Positions 33,846 to 42,616 of a DNA stretch of 64,000 nucleotides are shown here, piece by piece. Source of the stretch: DATBLQ01 sp036555325. GTDB taxonomy: Bacteria; Pseudomonadota; Alphaproteobacteria; Rhizobiales; Aestuariivirgaceae. The stretch is taken from assembly GCA_036555325.1 (NCBI GenBank), contig DATBLQ010000037.1, forward strand, positions 26,373 through 90,372, read 5' to 3'. The notes under the pieces are model-generated. The model was not told the origin of the DNA. It searched no databases and was given only the letters and a program-made list of their open reading frames with translations. The position numbers and the translations under genes are program-made. The first letter of the stretch is position 1. The number at the start of each line of letters is the position of its first letter.

Positions 33846-35000
33846 CTATTCAATGTTGCTTTCAGGTTTGTTGAGCGCGATCGAATTGTCGATGCGGACG
33901 TTGGTGCCCGGTCTCAATTTCAACTGGCCAACGGTAACGACCTGCTCGCCGTCCTTCAATCCTTGCAGGATAGCGATCCTTGAGTCGCGAACTTCCCCGG
34001 GTTTCACGAAGCGTCGCTCGACCTGCAGAACCGGCTCGGTCCCTTTTTGCGTGGCGGTGGTTGACGGAGCATTTGGCGCAGGCTTCCCCGGCACCACTAC
34101 ATAAACCGAGTCGCCATAGAGGCTGTAGATGACAGCCGTCTCGGCGACGGTCAGCACCGGCTGTGGCTCCGCAGTGATGACTTTCACATCCGCAAACATG
34201 CCAGCGACTATTTTCTTCTCAGGGTTGGGCAAAACCGCCCGCACCGCAATTGCGCGCGTCGATTCGTCGACCTTCGCATCGATCACGTCAACGGTACCTT
34301 TGAAGACCTCGTTTGGATAGGCGCGATAAGTTGTTTCCACCACCTGGCCCGCCGCGATCTTGCTATAGTCGTCTTCAGGGATCGTGAAATCGACATACAC
34401 CGGATCAATACTTTGCAGCCATACCAGCGCCTGGCCGGCTTGCACGAACGAACCGGCATCTACTTTTCGAATGCCGAGGCGTCCCGCCCACGGCGCTTTG
34501 ACCTTCTTGTCTTCTATGGTCGACTTTATCTTGTCGATCTGTGCCAAAAGTTCGGCGCGTCGAGCTTCGGCCGCTTGCAGCTCCCTCTTGGGAGCGATCC
34601 CCTGCTTTGCAAGATCCTGGTTGCGCTGATACTCCTGCTCAGCGTTTTTCAGCGATGCCTGTAGATTTCTGAGATCCGCCTGCTCCGCATCGTCGTCGAT
34701 CTGAGCAATGACCTCCCCTTCCTTTACCTCCGCACCTGAGTCGAAGAAGAATTGGCGTACTATCCCGGCCGTTTTGGCCGCCACATCGATGCCGTTTACC
34801 GCCTCTACCGTGCCGATGGCTTTGACGTAAGGCGGCCATTTCTCCATCCTCGACACTTCCGCCGAGATCGTCTCGGTCGGAGGCGGCGCGCCTAGAATCG
34901 ACTGTTTGATCATCTGCGGAATGAACACAAACTGAAAAAAAGCCAGTCCGCCGATCAGCAGACCGAACGCAACCCCGATGATGACAAATCGTTTAGCCAT
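33846..35000 (-). CDS. RND efflux periplasmic adaptor (membrane-fusion) protein
   Basis: The 384-residue protein has an N-terminal membrane anchor (about residues 6-24), a lipoyl-type strand GIDVAAKTAGIVRQFF, a coiled-coil hairpin (about 110-165, LQASLKNAEQEYQRNQDLAKQG), and a beta-barrel region with VDFTIPEDDYSKI and AVRAVLPNPEKKIVAGMFADV. It links the RND pump to an outer-membrane channel. The ATG at 35000 (MAKRFVIIG) gives the usual short cytoplasmic tail; a TTG at 35048 would add 16 residues. It is the first gene of the pump operon. Confidence 0.92.
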   Translation of the reverse strand: MAKRFVIIGVAFGLLIGGLAFFQFVFIPQMIKQSILGAPPPTETISAEVSRMEKWPPYVKAIGTVEAVNGIDVAAKTAGIVRQFFFDSGAEVKEGEVIAQIDDDAEQADLRNLQASLKNAEQEYQRNQDLAKQGIAPKRELQAAEARRAELLAQIDKIKSTIEDKKVKAPWAGRLGIRKVDAGSFVQAGQALVWLQSIDPVYVDFTIPEDDYSKIAAGQVVETTYRAYPNEVFKGTVDVIDAKVDESTRAIAVRAVLPNPEKKIVAGMFADVKVITAEPQPVLTVAETAVIYSLYGDSVYVVVPGKPAPNAPSTTATQKGTEPVLQVERRFVKPGEVRDSRIAILQGLKDGEQVVTVGQLKLRPGTNVRIDNSIALNKPESNIE

Positions 35001-35140
35001 GAGGCGCTTAGATAATGCTGCAAGTGCGAACTGTAAACCTTCGCGCAAAAAGTTGATCGGGAAGCTCCGTTACGGCAACTTTCAAGCTCGCAACTTCGGT
35101 TGTGGGATAGATTGTTTCACCCATCGCTCGCTTTCATGAA

Positions 35141-35833
35141 TCATATTCCAGGCCTTAGTTCCGATAGTCTCGATCGCAGCTGGTTCATGAGCTGATCGGA
35201 TGCCGTGCGGGCCGCTGTTTCGTTTGCTTGGATAATGGCGTCGACAATGCGAAGGTGACATTCGACGGCTTCCGTCAAATCGTCATTGCGCCAGTTGAAA
35301 TACCAGAACCTGCGGCTCATTACCTTTAGAGGCTCTACCGCCTTCACCGCATAGCGTGCGCGCGACATGCGGCTCACGTGGTGGTCAATGTTCTTGTCCT
35401 GCCTGATATACGCTGCAACTTCGCCATTTTTGCCTGCCTCGCTCATCAACACCGCGAGCTTCGCAAGGAATTCTCGTTCTTCCTCCAATCCGCGCCGCGC
35501 TGCATGGCCTACAATGATGCGCTCAAGCGGCGCTCGCGTTTCGATAACCGCTGCCATATCCTCCACACTAAGGCTGGGGATAAGCAGGCCGCGTCTTGGA
35601 AACACTTGGATAAGTCCGTCACCCGCCAGCTTTTGCACGGCCTCGCGTACCGGCGTGCGCCCGATCCCGAGCAGGCGCGACAAGTCAGCCTCACTGATCG
35701 GCTGACCCGGCTGCAGCTGCATTGTTACGATGGCGTCTTCGATGAGTTGATAGGCCCGCTCCGCCAGGCTCTCATCGCTCGGGAGAGTTTCGGCTACGGC
35801 TGCTTTTAAATTCTTTACGGCAGTTCTAGTCAC
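35141..35833 (-). CDS. GntR-family transcriptional regulator (FadR/FCD type)
   Basis: The 230-residue protein has an N-terminal winged HTH (about 25-90) with the GntR recognition segment ISEADLSRLLGIGRTPVREA and an FCD effector domain (about 100-225). That domain contains conserved acidic and His residues (NIDHHVSRM, AVECHLRIVDAI) that normally bind a metal and a carboxylate ligand. It is divergent from the DapA-family gene and the Liv importer. The shared 91-base region contains a perfect 18-bp palindrome, the likely operator. The effector is probably the substrate or a metabolite of this transporter locus. Confidence 0.92.
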   Translation of the reverse strand: MTRTAVKNLKAAVAETLPSDESLAERAYQLIEDAIVTMQLQPGQPISEADLSRLLGIGRTPVREAVQKLAGDGLIQVFPRRGLLIPSLSVEDMAAVIETRAPLERIIVGHAARRGLEEEREFLAKLAVLMSEAGKNGEVAAYIRQDKNIDHHVSRMSRARYAVKAVEPLKVMSRRFWYFNWRNDDLTEAVECHLRIVDAIIQANETAARTASDQLMNQLRSRLSELRPGI

Positions 35834-35852
35834 CCGAGATCCTGAAAACCGC

Positions 35853-35870
35853 CTTGTGATATATCACAAG
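35853..35870. promoter_or_regulatory. perfect 18-bp palindrome, candidate GntR operator
   Basis: CTTGTGATATATCACAAG reads the same on both strands. It lies 19 bases from the gntR start and 54 bases from the DapA-family start, in the only region where the regulator could control both. FadR-type regulators commonly bind such AT-centred inverted repeats. Confidence 0.7.
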
Positions 35871-35883
35871 TATATGTATACTT
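35868..35883. promoter_or_regulatory. second, near-perfect inverted repeat beside the palindrome
   Basis: AAGTATATGTATACTT has 7-base arms (AAGTATA/TATACTT) around a TG centre and shares its first three bases with the neighbouring palindrome. It may be a second operator or a -10-like AT-rich element for the plus-strand gene. Confidence 0.4.
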
Positions 35884-35924
35884 CAAATTGAAACCACCAA
35901 AAACCACGACTTTGTTGGGGAGAA

Positions 35925-36842
35925 ATGAAGCGCTGGCAAGGGGTTTTTCCGGCGGTCACGACAAAATTTTCTGAGGACGGCCGGCTCGACATCGCCGAGA
36001 TAGAACGCTGCCTGGCCGTGCAAGCACAGGTCGGCGTCAACGGTGTCATCCTCGCCGGGAGTCTTGGCGAGGGCCCGATGCTCGACATGCTCGAGAAGAC
36101 CGAGGTCCTGCGCGCGGCCTTGCGCGTGTCTGCCAAGAGGTTTCCGGTTCTGATGACGATTTCGCACTCATCGACGCGCGAAGCCTGCCTTTTTGCCGAG
36201 GCCTCTGCCAGAAATGGTGCCGACGGATTGGCGGTGCATCCGGCGATAGCCTACAAATCAGACCCGATCGAAACGGAAAGCCATTTTCGCGCCATTGCGA
36301 AAGCCGGCGGCATTCCGCTCATGGTCTGCAACAACCCCTCAGTCCACGGTGTGGATATCACCGCTGAACTGTTGGCCCGAATCGCCGACGAGCCCTTATT
36401 CTGGGCAGTCGAGGAATCCTCAGGCGACGTCCGCCGCATTACGCGGATCATCAACCTCACCGGCAACCGTTATGATCTTTTCGCCGGAATCGATAGTCTG
36501 GCACTGGAAAGTCTCCTCATGGGCGCTAAAGGGTGGGTAGCCGGTATCGCTGGCACCTTTCCGAAAGAAGCGATCGCTGTATGGCGCTATGCCACTCTTG
36601 GTCATATGGAGGAAGCCCGCCGCCTCTATCGATGGTTTCGGACGATCCTTGACCTGGAAACATCGACCAAGGCCGTACAGAATGTTAAGCTTGTGGAAAG
36701 CCTCGTAATGGGCTCGAATGACCGCTGCCGCTTACCGCGGCAGCCGCTGAAGGGTGAGGAACGTCTTCGCGTTGAACGTTTGGTGCGCTACGCTCTGGTA
36801 TCGCGCGCCGGCGTCGCCTTGCACCCACCGGCCGCTGAATAG
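35925..36842 (+). CDS. dihydrodipicolinate synthase (DapA) family protein lacking catalytic residues
   Basis: The 305-residue protein aligns by eye along the DapA/NAL TIM barrel, from GVFPAVTTKFSEDGRLD to the late GAKGWVAGIAGTFP. However, the Schiff-base lysine position (expected in a KESSGD context) is Glu163 in AVEESSGD, the catalytic tyrosine of the YNNP turn is Cys135 (VCNNPS), and the Thr-Thr of GTTGE is Ser-Leu (GSLGEG). It therefore cannot use normal class I aldolase chemistry and is not a lysine-pathway DapA. GGGGAG precedes the ATG. It is divergent from the GntR regulator and precedes the Liv importer. It may be a hydratase-like enzyme, a different lyase or a sensor (inference). Confidence 0.88.
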   Translation: MKRWQGVFPAVTTKFSEDGRLDIAEIERCLAVQAQVGVNGVILAGSLGEGPMLDMLEKTEVLRAALRVSAKRFPVLMTISHSSTREACLFAEASARNGADGLAVHPAIAYKSDPIETESHFRAIAKAGGIPLMVCNNPSVHGVDITAELLARIADEPLFWAVEESSGDVRRITRIINLTGNRYDLFAGIDSLALESLLMGAKGWVAGIAGTFPKEAIAVWRYATLGHMEEARRLYRWFRTILDLETSTKAVQNVKLVESLVMGSNDRCRLPRQPLKGEERLRVERLVRYALVSRAGVALHPPAAE

Positions 36843-36874
36843 TGGAGACTGATCATCGACAATTGCGTTTACTT

Positions 36875-36905
36875 GCGTTCCTAAATCTCTCAATCTAAGG
36901 AACGC
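36875..36905 (+). other. 8-bp stem-loop between the DapA-family and livH-type genes
   Basis: GCGTTCCT (36875-36882) pairs perfectly with AGGAACGC (36898-36905) around a 15-base loop. No T-run follows. It could be an operator, a processing site or an attenuator separating the enzyme gene from the transporter genes. Confidence 0.4.
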
Positions 36906-36961
36906 GCTCCAATGGTCCGGCGACAGGGATTTTAAAAGGTGGGAAGAATACGAAGGGCGGG

Positions 36962-37885
36962 ATGGAGTACTTCCTACAGCAGTTAATAAACGGCGTCACC
37001 CTAGGTTCGATTTACGGCCTGATCGCCATCGGCTACACGATGGTTTACGGCATCATTGGCATGATCAATTTCGCCCATGGCGATGTGTTCATGGTCGGTG
37101 CCTTCATCGCCCTCATGGCAATCATCGCCATTGGGCTCGTCGCTGGAACTGGTCTCGCACTCACCATACTGGCCCTCATTCTCGTCCTTGTCTTGGCGAT
37201 GGTCGTCGCCGGTATCCTTGGTTGGACGATCGAGCGCATCGCCTACCGTCCTCTCAGAGGCTCTTTCCGTTTGGCTCCTTTGATCACAGCCATTGGAATG
37301 TCAATCCTTTTGCAGAATTACATCCAGTTTTCCCAGGGCGCTCGGGTAAAACCGTTGCAGCCGATCATTGAGGGTGGGTACACATTGATGCACGACGGCG
37401 GCTTCGCAGTACAGCTCTCCAACATTCAGATCGTGATCGTGCTCATAACCATCTGCCTAATGGCGGGCTTCACCTACATCATTACGCAAACCCCCCTCGG
37501 CCGTGCCCAGCGCGCCTGCGAACAAGACATGAAAATGGCAGGCCTGCTTGGCGTCGATGTGGATCGCACGATCTCGCTCACCTTCGTTATCGGCGCAGCA
37601 CTTGCTGCAGTTGCTGGCCTCATGTACCTGCTCTACTACGGGGTGATCGATTTCTACATCGGTTTTGCGGCAGGGGTGAAAGCGTTCACCGCCGCCGTCC
37701 TTGGTGGCATCGGTTCGTTGCCAGGGGCGATGCTCGGAGGAATCGTCATAGGGCTGATCGAGGTCTTCTGGTCGGCTTATTTTTCGGTCGAATACAAAGA
37801 CGTCGCCGCATTCTCGATGCTGGCAATGGTGTTGATCTTTCTGCCGCAGGGTCTGCTCGGCAAACCGGAGATCGAAAAGGTATAG
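36962..37885 (+). CDS. branched-chain amino-acid-type ABC permease (LivH family)
   Basis: A 307-residue protein of about eight hydrophobic segments with the LivH signature start LINGVTLGSIYGLIAIGYTMVYGIIGMINFAHGD. Late in the protein it has GFAAGVKAFTAAVLGGIGSLPGAMLGG, the ATPase-contacting region. It forms half of the membrane channel of the importer. The LivM-type partner begins 3 bases after its stop. GGGCGGG lies just before the ATG. The ligand is an amino acid, amide or other small molecule of the Liv-type class. Confidence 0.94.
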   Translation: MEYFLQQLINGVTLGSIYGLIAIGYTMVYGIIGMINFAHGDVFMVGAFIALMAIIAIGLVAGTGLALTILALILVLVLAMVVAGILGWTIERIAYRPLRGSFRLAPLITAIGMSILLQNYIQFSQGARVKPLQPIIEGGYTLMHDGGFAVQLSNIQIVIVLITICLMAGFTYIITQTPLGRAQRACEQDMKMAGLLGVDVDRTISLTFVIGAALAAVAGLMYLLYYGVIDFYIGFAAGVKAFTAAVLGGIGSLPGAMLGGIVIGLIEVFWSAYFSVEYKDVAAFSMLAMVLIFLPQGLLGKPEIEKV

Positions 37886-37888
37886 CCG

Positions 37889-39253
37889 ATGGCGGTAGCG
37901 GAAGCGAAAGCTGTTGCCCCCTACCGCGGCATAAACCTTCCTGCGGTTCTCAAGGACTGCCTGTTCGCCACTCTCGTTGCTTTTGCAATCTTCTTCCCAA
38001 CGCTCGGCATAAAGACGGATTCGACCGGCGGGCTTGATATCATCCTTCGCTATCGCTGGGCAGCCGTTGTCATCGCCTGCGCTGTTGTGTTCACTGGCCG
38101 GCTGTTGCTGCATCTTTTCGTCTGGAATCGACCCTTCGTGCCCAAGGTGGCGCCTTCGCCGGGCATCCGGCGTTTGGCGGAAGTGGACTACGGCAAGTAT
38201 CTCGCCCCCGCAGTTTTGGCACTCGGTATTCTTCTGCCATTTACGCCCTTCTCTGATCGCTATGTGATGGATGTGGCGATCCTAATCGTAACCTACATCA
38301 TGCTTGCCTGGGGTCTGCAGGTGGTGGTGGGTCTCGCCGGGCTTTTGGACTTGGGGTATGTCGCTTTTTACGCCGTCGGCGCCTACTCCTACGCGCTGCT
38401 CGCCCAAAACTTTGGTTTCAATTTCTGGATCTGTCTTCCTCTGGCGGGGATGCTTGCCGCCTTTTGGGGCATCATTCTGGGATTCCCGGTGTTGCGTTTG
38501 CGCGGCGATTATTTGGCAATCGTCACGCTTGCTTTCGGCGAAATCATCCGACTCGTCTTGCTCAACTGGCACGAGTTTACGGGCGGACCCAACGGCGTTT
38601 CCAACGTGCCGAGACCGTCCTTTTTCGGTCTGCCATTCACTCGCGGCCAAGAAGGTTTCGCCGCCACGTTTGGAATTCCATTTTCAAATCTGCATCGCAT
38701 GATATTCCTCTACTACCTGGCAATGGGGCTGGCCCTCGTAACTTTCTATGTCACCAACAGATTGCGCCGGCTGCCGATCGGACGCGCGTGGGAGGCTTTG
38801 CGCGAAGACGAGATTGCCTGCCGATCGCTTGGGCTCAATACCACCAACACCAAACTCACCGCTTTTGCCATCGGGGCAATGTTCGGAGGCTTTGCGGGCT
38901 CGTTTTTTGCCACCAAGCAAGGATTTATCTCGCCGGAGAGTTTTAATTTTCTGGAATCGGCCACCATACTCGCCATCGTTGTCTTGGGTGGCATGTCGAG
39001 CCAGATCGGAGTCGTTCTCGCTGCTGTCGTCATGATCGGCGGGCTCGAAGTGCTTCGGCAATTGCAATTTCTCAAACTTGTCTTCGGTCCTGACTTCGAT
39101 CCTTCGCAGCTGCGAATGCTGCTGTTCGGTGCTGCCATGGTCCTGGTCATGCTGTGGCGCCCACGCGGGCTTGTCTCATCGCGCGAGCCCACTGTGTTCC
39201 TGAAAGAGAAGAAAACGGTATCCTCCGAAATGGTAAGCCAGGGCCGCGGATGA
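37889..39253 (+). CDS. branched-chain amino-acid-type ABC permease (LivM family)
   Basis: The 454-residue protein carries an N-terminal extension of about 130 residues with extra hydrophobic segments before the LivM core (LQVVVGLAGLLDLGYVAFYAVGAYSYA). Extended LivM proteins are common in Hyphomicrobiales. The core includes LRLRGDYLAIVTLAFGEIIR and ALREDEIACRSLGLN, which contacts the ATPases. Its stop overlaps the start of the LivG-type gene (ATGATGA), so the genes are translationally coupled. Confidence 0.94.
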   Translation: MAVAEAKAVAPYRGINLPAVLKDCLFATLVAFAIFFPTLGIKTDSTGGLDIILRYRWAAVVIACAVVFTGRLLLHLFVWNRPFVPKVAPSPGIRRLAEVDYGKYLAPAVLALGILLPFTPFSDRYVMDVAILIVTYIMLAWGLQVVVGLAGLLDLGYVAFYAVGAYSYALLAQNFGFNFWICLPLAGMLAAFWGIILGFPVLRLRGDYLAIVTLAFGEIIRLVLLNWHEFTGGPNGVSNVPRPSFFGLPFTRGQEGFAATFGIPFSNLHRMIFLYYLAMGLALVTFYVTNRLRRLPIGRAWEALREDEIACRSLGLNTTNTKLTAFAIGAMFGGFAGSFFATKQGFISPESFNFLESATILAIVVLGGMSSQIGVVLAAVVMIGGLEVLRQLQFLKLVFGPDFDPSQLRMLLFGAAMVLVMLWRPRGLVSSREPTVFLKEKKTVSSEMVSQGRG

Positions 39254-40185
39254 TGACCGGCACCTGGACCGAAAACCCGATCCTCACCGTCGAGCATCTC
39301 ACTATGCGCTTCGGAGGTCTTGTCGCCGTCGATGATGTGTCGTTCAACGTGGGGCGCACCGATATAACCGCTCTGATCGGACCCAACGGCGCCGGCAAGA
39401 CAACCGTTTTCAATTGTCTCACGGGCTTCTACAAGCCGACTGAAGGGCGGCTCGCCATGCGCCATGCCTCCGGCGGCGAGTTTCTTCTGGAACGTATGGA
39501 TGACTTCCGCATAGCTTCCACCGCGAAGGTCGCTCGCACGTTCCAGAATATTCGCCTTTTTGGCGGCATGACGGTGCTTGAAAATCTGATGATCGCTCAG
39601 CACAACCGGTTGATGCGGGCGTCCGGCTATACATTTGCAGGGATATTTGGCCTCCACATCTACAAAAACGCCGAAGCCGCAGCCATCGACAAATGTAAAT
39701 ACTGGCTAAGCAAGGTTGGGCTCATCGAACGCGCCGACGATCCGGCCGGCGATTTGCCCTATGGAGCGCAGCGGCGCTTGGAAATTGCCAGGGCCATGTG
39801 CATCGACCCTCTGCTTCTCTGCCTTGATGAACCAGCAGCTGGTCTGAATCCACGGGAGTCCGATGAACTCAATCAGCTTTTGCGTTTTATCCGCTCCACC
39901 CACAAGATTGGCATTCTTCTGATCGAGCATGACATGAGCGTGGTGATGGGAATTTCAGATCATGTGATCGTGCTTGATTACGGCCAGAAGCTCTCCGATG
40001 GCACTGCTGCGGCTGTAAGAAGGGACCCCGCAGTGATTCGTGCCTATCTGGGCGTCGACGAGAAGGAACTGGAAACGGCTGCCAAACAGGGTGATGAGGC
40101 CCTGAAGGCCGTGGTGCGGGATGTGCAATCCATAGAGGCGCCTGGCAAGAAAACCCGCCCCGCCTCGTCCAGGGACGAACCGTGA
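39250..40185 (+). CDS. ABC transporter ATP-binding protein (LivG family)
   Basis: A 311-residue ATPase with Walker A GPNGAGKTT (44-52), the LivG-specific ARTFQNIRLFGGMTVLENLM, a weak signature DLPYGAQRRLEIARAM, Walker B LLCLDEPAAGLNP and IEHDMSVVM. A C-terminal charged tail of about 35 residues beyond the LivG core is an extension. The start at 39250 overlaps the LivM stop by 4 bases; a longer upstream frame is a shadow within LivM. Confidence 0.94.
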   Translation: MMTGTWTENPILTVEHLTMRFGGLVAVDDVSFNVGRTDITALIGPNGAGKTTVFNCLTGFYKPTEGRLAMRHASGGEFLLERMDDFRIASTAKVARTFQNIRLFGGMTVLENLMIAQHNRLMRASGYTFAGIFGLHIYKNAEAAAIDKCKYWLSKVGLIERADDPAGDLPYGAQRRLEIARAMCIDPLLLCLDEPAAGLNPRESDELNQLLRFIRSTHKIGILLIEHDMSVVMGISDHVIVLDYGQKLSDGTAAAVRRDPAVIRAYLGVDEKELETAAKQGDEALKAVVRDVQSIEAPGKKTRPASSRDEP

Positions 40186-40907
40186 TGCGGTCGCTTCTCT
40201 CTATCCGCGGAGTTGAAACGTTCTACGGTCGTATCCAGGCCCTGCGCGGGGTCGATCTTGAGGTGAACGAGGGCGAAATTGCTACCCTCATCGGCTCAAA
40301 TGGTGCCGGCAAGTCCACCCTTATGATGACTGTGTGCGGCGTCAACCGTGCACGCTCCGGCAGCATCGTTTACGACGGAAGAGACATCACGCAACTTCCC
40401 ACTCACCAGATCATGCGGCTCGGAATTTCACAGGCGCCTGAGGGAAGGCGCATCTTTCCTCGCATGTCGGTCATGGAAAATTTACAGATGGGTGCGTCCG
40501 TCGGCGACCCTAAGCATTTTAGCGACGATCTCGAACGGGTCTTTGCGCTTTTTCCCATTCTGCGCAAGCGTCAAAACCAGCGCGGCGGTACTCTTTCGGG
40601 CGGTGAGCAGCAGATGCTCGCCATAGCTCGCGCGCTGATGGCCAGACCTCGCCTCCTACTCCTGGATGAACCCTCGCTTGGCCTTGCGCCCCTCCTCGTC
40701 AAGCAAATATTCGAAACCATTCGCGAGCTGAATCAGAGCCAGGGGATCACCGTGTTTCTTGTCGAGCAGAATGCCTTTCACGCATTGCAGTTAGCCCACC
40801 GGGGGTATGTGATGGTTAATGGCCGCATCACGCTAACCGGCGCCGGCCGTGAGCTTCTCGCGCGGGATGAAATCAGGTCGGCCTATCTCGAAGGCGGCGT
40901 ACATTAG
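40182..40907 (+). CDS. ABC transporter ATP-binding protein (LivF family)
   Basis: A 241-residue ATPase with Walker A GSNGAGKST (38-46), APEGRRIFPRMSVMENL, the signature LSGGEQQMLAIARALM, Walker B LLLDEPSLGLAP and VEQNAFHALQLA. It pairs with the LivG-type ATPase. The start is a GTG at 40182 or the next codon ATG at 40185; both overlap the LivG stop. Confidence 0.94.
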   Translation: MMRSLLSIRGVETFYGRIQALRGVDLEVNEGEIATLIGSNGAGKSTLMMTVCGVNRARSGSIVYDGRDITQLPTHQIMRLGISQAPEGRRIFPRMSVMENLQMGASVGDPKHFSDDLERVFALFPILRKRQNQRGGTLSGGEQQMLAIARALMARPRLLLLDEPSLGLAPLLVKQIFETIRELNQSQGITVFLVEQNAFHALQLAHRGYVMVNGRITLTGAGRELLARDEIRSAYLEGGVH

Positions 40908-40922
40908 AAGGAACCCCGGAAA

Positions 40923-41282
40923 GTGCAGCTGGCGCGTCTGGTAAGCGAAAATAACTTCTGGATCTTCTTTTTCTTAACATGCGTGTTCGGCGGCGGTGCA
41001 GCCTTTCTGGCTGGCCGTACCCTCGCCCAGAAGTGGCGCCCTGTATGGCAGGCCGTTTTTTATATGCTACTGCTTGGAGTTGCAGTCCGGTTCTTCCACT
41101 ACGCTTTGTTCACAGAACCCCTCGTCTCGCCCTATTATTTCGTTGTGGATTGCATTGTTTTGATCGGGGCGGCCCTTCTGGGGTACCGGCTTAAGCGTGT
41201 ATCGCAGATGACCACGCAGTATCGTTGGCTATATGAAAGGGCCGGCCCATTAACCTGGCGCGAACGCAAAGCGGGTGGCTGA
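40923..41282 (+). CDS. small membrane protein of the Liv operon (DUF6867-like)
   Basis: The 119-residue protein has three hydrophobic segments (about 12-30, 42-60, 70-90) and a basic C-terminal tail. Proteins of this kind, named DUF6867, occur between LivF and LivK genes in Hyphomicrobiales; I base the match on the GGGAAFLAGR and WRPVWQAVFYMLLLG segments and the genomic position. It starts with GTG at 40923, 15 bases after the LivF stop, so it is in the operon. It may assist assembly or stability of the importer (inference). Confidence 0.75.
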   Translation: MQLARLVSENNFWIFFFLTCVFGGGAAFLAGRTLAQKWRPVWQAVFYMLLLGVAVRFFHYALFTEPLVSPYYFVVDCIVLIGAALLGYRLKRVSQMTTQYRWLYERAGPLTWRERKAGG

Positions 41283-41393
41283 CACGAGGGTTTTGGAAGT
41301 GCTAGGGTCCCAGCCAATTCTCGCGAATTGCGCAACAACCGCAAACGCAGAGTGAAGTACGCGCCGGAAGGCGCTTAACAAGGGAGTAAGGGT

Positions 41394-42515
41394 ATGAGAA
41401 TGAGAAAATTCCTGATGGCAGGGGTGGCGCTCGGCTTCGGCCTGGCGATGACGGCCTCGGCCGCGCTGGCAGACATTCAAATCGCCGCCGCAGGTCCGAT
41501 GACCGGCCAATATGCCTCCTTCGGCGAGCAGCTCAAACGGGGTGCCGAAATGGCCGTGCAAGAGCTGAACGATGCTGGCGGCGTCAACGGCGAAAAGCTT
41601 GCCCTGAACATCGGAGACGACGCTTGCGATCCGAAACAGGCCGTCGCGGTCGCCAATGACCTGGCGTCCAAGAAGGTCGTATTCGTCGCCGGCCACTTCT
41701 GCTCCGGATCATCGATTCCTGCCTCGGCCGTGTATGCAGAGGAGAACATTGTCCAGATCACTCCGGCCTCCACGAATCCGAAATTCACTGATGAGCGACC
41801 GGGGCCGGGCGTTTTTCGCGTCTGCGGCCGCGACGACAAGCAGGGTATCGTTGCCGGCAAGTATCTTGCCAAGGCCTTCGCTGGGAAGAACATTGCCATT
41901 CTCGACGACAAGAGCGCCTATGGTAAGGGTCTGGCCGATGAAACTCGAAAGGCTCTCAACGAGGCTGGCGGCAAGGAAGCCCTGAACGAGTCCTACACTG
42001 CCGGCGAAAAGGACTACACCGCGCTGGTCTCGAAGCTCAAAAGCGCCAACATCGACGTTGTCTATGTCGGCGGATACCACACCGAAGCGGGCCTGATCCT
42101 GCGTCAGATGCGCGATCAGGGCCTCAACGCATTGCTGGTCTCGGGTGACGCGTTGGTGACAAACGAGTTCTGGACAATCACCGGCCCGGCTGGCGAAGGT
42201 ACGCTCATGACCTTTTCTCCGGATCCGCGCAACAATCCGAAGTACGCCGACCTCGTCAAAAAGTTTAAGGACTCAGGTTTCGATCCTGAAGGCTACACGC
42301 TCTACGCCTATGCCGCCGTGATGGTATGGGCCGATGCGGTGAAGCGCGCAGGCGGCCTCGAGTTCGACAAGGTCGTCGATGCGATCAACAAGACCGATTC
42401 CGACTCAGCCGTCGGTCATATTGCCTATGACGACAAGGGCGACCTGAAGGAAGCCAACTACGTATGGTACAAGTGGTCGAACGGCGCATACGCCGAAGAC
42501 CCGTCCATCCAGTAA
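41394..42515 (+). CDS. branched-chain amino-acid-type ABC substrate-binding protein (LivK family)
   Basis: The 373-residue protein has a Sec signal peptide ending near SAALA (about residue 24). It then has the LivJ/LivK core: IQIAAAGPMTGQYASFGEQLKRG, a conserved disulfide-type Cys pair (DDACDP...GHFCSG), and YGKGLADE. It captures the ligand in the periplasm for the LivHMGF importer. AAGGGAG sits upstream of the ATG at 41394; MRKF at 41400 is a close alternative. It is the last transporter gene and is followed by an intrinsic terminator. Confidence 0.94.
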   Translation: MRMRKFLMAGVALGFGLAMTASAALADIQIAAAGPMTGQYASFGEQLKRGAEMAVQELNDAGGVNGEKLALNIGDDACDPKQAVAVANDLASKKVVFVAGHFCSGSSIPASAVYAEENIVQITPASTNPKFTDERPGPGVFRVCGRDDKQGIVAGKYLAKAFAGKNIAILDDKSAYGKGLADETRKALNEAGGKEALNESYTAGEKDYTALVSKLKSANIDVVYVGGYHTEAGLILRQMRDQGLNALLVSGDALVTNEFWTITGPAGEGTLMTFSPDPRNNPKYADLVKKFKDSGFDPEGYTLYAYAAVMVWADAVKRAGGLEFDKVVDAINKTDSDSAVGHIAYDDKGDLKEANYVWYKWSNGAYAEDPSIQ

Positions 42516-42536
42516 TTGCTGCCAGTCACTTTTTGG

Positions 42537-42566
42537 GCCCGCGTGAGGCGACTCGCGCGGGCTTTT
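42537..42566 (+). terminator. intrinsic terminator after the LivK-type gene
   Basis: GCCCGCG (42537-42543) pairs with CGCGGGC (42556-42562), with flanking complementary bases in the loop, and is followed directly by TTTT. It lies 22 bases after the stop codon and closes the importer operon. Confidence 0.85.
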
Positions 42567-42616
42567 CACTGGGCAATTCCACTTCGGCAGATAATACGCT
42601 ACACAGGCGGGGCGAT

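Noticed and set aside
38746..39657. 303-codon minus-strand open frame
   Set aside because: It is antisense to livM- and livG-type genes whose motifs and overlapping starts are clear.
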